From: Lachnospiraceae bacterium
GTDB taxonomy: Bacteria; Bacillota_A; Clostridia; Lachnospirales; Lachnospiraceae
NCBI GenBank assembly: GCA_017958935.1
Contig: JAGDBR010000250.1
Location: 1-5,770, forward strand
Length of the DNA stretch: 5,770 nt
Direction of reading: 5' to 3'
Shown here: positions 5,405-5,770 of the stretch, one piece after another
Layout: each line of letters begins with the position of its first letter
Numbering within the stretch: the first letter of the stretch is position 1
Made by a program: the position numbers and the translations under genes
Notes under the pieces: generated by a model
Databases searched by the model: none
Told to the model about the DNA's origin: nothing
The model's input: only the letters and a program-made list of their open reading frames with translations

Positions 5405-5770
5405 CGATTCAAACGTGATGTATGTCCTGTCGCCTGCGGGCAGTGTGCCGGCAAGCGCCTCGATATGCTTTTTGACGGCGATCAGTTCCGCCTCCGTCAG
5501 GCACTTGATGTGGAAAACGTAGCGGTACTGATCCTTGACCTTGAAGGCCGCTTCTTCGACGGGCCCCAGGAAAATGATCCCGGCATCCCGGAAGGTCTCC
5601 CGGCAGGAGGACGCGATCCGCTCCGTGTTCCGTTTCAGCGCCTTCGGGTCCGGCCCCGAAAAACGGACGCCCGTGAAGAGTCCGGCCGGCGGATAACGCA
5701 TCGCCTTGCGGAACAGCAGTTCCGTTTCGAAGAAGCTCTCGTAGTCCTGACGCGCCGCGGCGTCGATCGC
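5402..5770 (-). CDS. priA: Primosomal replication-restart helicase PriA, C-terminal 122 residues (5' part beyond window)
   Basis: PriA is the 3'-5' DNA helicase that reloads the replisome at stalled forks. Only the end is visible, and the frame is open from base 5770. It begins AIDAAARQDYESFFETEL, followed by LFRKAMRYPPAGLFTGV. This matches the family's D-Y-x-x-F-x-x-x-E-(L/M) plus Y-P-P signature at the start of the C-terminal domain. FLGPVEE and KVKDQYRYVFHIK match the L-G-P and Y-R-Y-x-x-x-I-K motifs. The Met at 5699-5701 is internal, not a start. The usual D-V-(D/N)-P near the end is replaced by TYITFES, a slightly short and divergent terminus. The helicase motifs and zinc-binding cysteines lie outside the window, so activity cannot be judged. 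The stop abuts def with an 8-nt gap. Confidence 0.92.
   Translation of the reverse strand, partial: AIDAAARQDYESFFETELLFRKAMRYPPAGLFTGVRFSGPDPKALKRNTERIASSCRETFRDAGIIFLGPVEEAAFKVKDQYRYVFHIKCLTEAELIAVKKHIEALAGTLPAGDRTYITFES

Noticed and set aside
4746..5522. Plus-strand open frame (258 codons) spanning fmt start, def and priA end
   Set aside because: It crosses three real genes antisense, and its Leu/Phe/Arg-rich start merely mirrors the repetitive Def tail.

Overview
The window is a compact, conserved housekeeping cluster. All seven genes lie on the minus strand, so transcription runs from high to low coordinates: priA (3' end only) > def > fmt > rsmB > rlmN > stp (PP2C phosphatase) > pknB (PASTA-type Ser/Thr kinase, 5' part only). 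From general knowledge, this gene order is typical of Firmicutes; the Bacillus subtilis order priA-def-fmt-rsmB-rlmN-prpC-prkC is the closest model. The DNA is GC-rich (about 60% by eye) and prefers GC-ending codons. Together with the protein flavour (for example ICHECDHLDG in the deformylase), this suggests a high-GC member of the Clostridia, perhaps a gut commensal. The sequence alone does not fix a genus.

Layout: 5770-5402 is the C-terminal end of the primosomal helicase PriA. 5393-4815 is peptide deformylase. 4789-3857 is methionyl-tRNA formyltransferase. 3864-2455 is the 16S rRNA m5C967 methyltransferase RsmB. 2444-1374 is the radical-SAM 23S rRNA/tRNA adenine C2-methyltransferase RlmN. 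1360-608 is the PP2C phosphatase, and 615-1 is the kinase domain start. Junctions are tight: gaps are 8, 25, 10 and 13 nt, and there are two 8-nt overlaps (fmt/rsmB and stp/pknB). No intergenic space could hold a terminator or RNA gene, and no stretch over 300 bases lacks a gene. Three genes (fmt, rlmN, stp) have in-frame upstream Met codons that make longer reading frames. Family alignment and ribosome-binding sites argue for the shorter starts given here.

Function: def and fmt form the N-formylmethionine cycle (formylate initiator tRNA, then remove formyl from nascent proteins). rsmB and rlmN modify rRNA, and RlmN also modifies tRNA. stp and pknB form an antagonistic phosphatase/kinase pair, which in Firmicutes governs cell-wall and growth signalling. 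The likeliest new element is not a gene. It is an AT-rich, rare-codon patch inside the 3' end of rlmN (about 1465-1522) that reads on the minus strand as an extended -10 promoter with an upstream A-tract and an 11-bp-period direct repeat over the -10. It is a candidate internal promoter/operator giving the stp-pknB pair its own control. Secondary oddities are an extra segment of roughly 35 residues in RsmB, an acidic insert and repetitive tail in Def, a 10-bp mRNA hairpin inside fmt, and a degenerate glycine loop in the kinase. I see no mobile element, CRISPR array, tRNA or rRNA.
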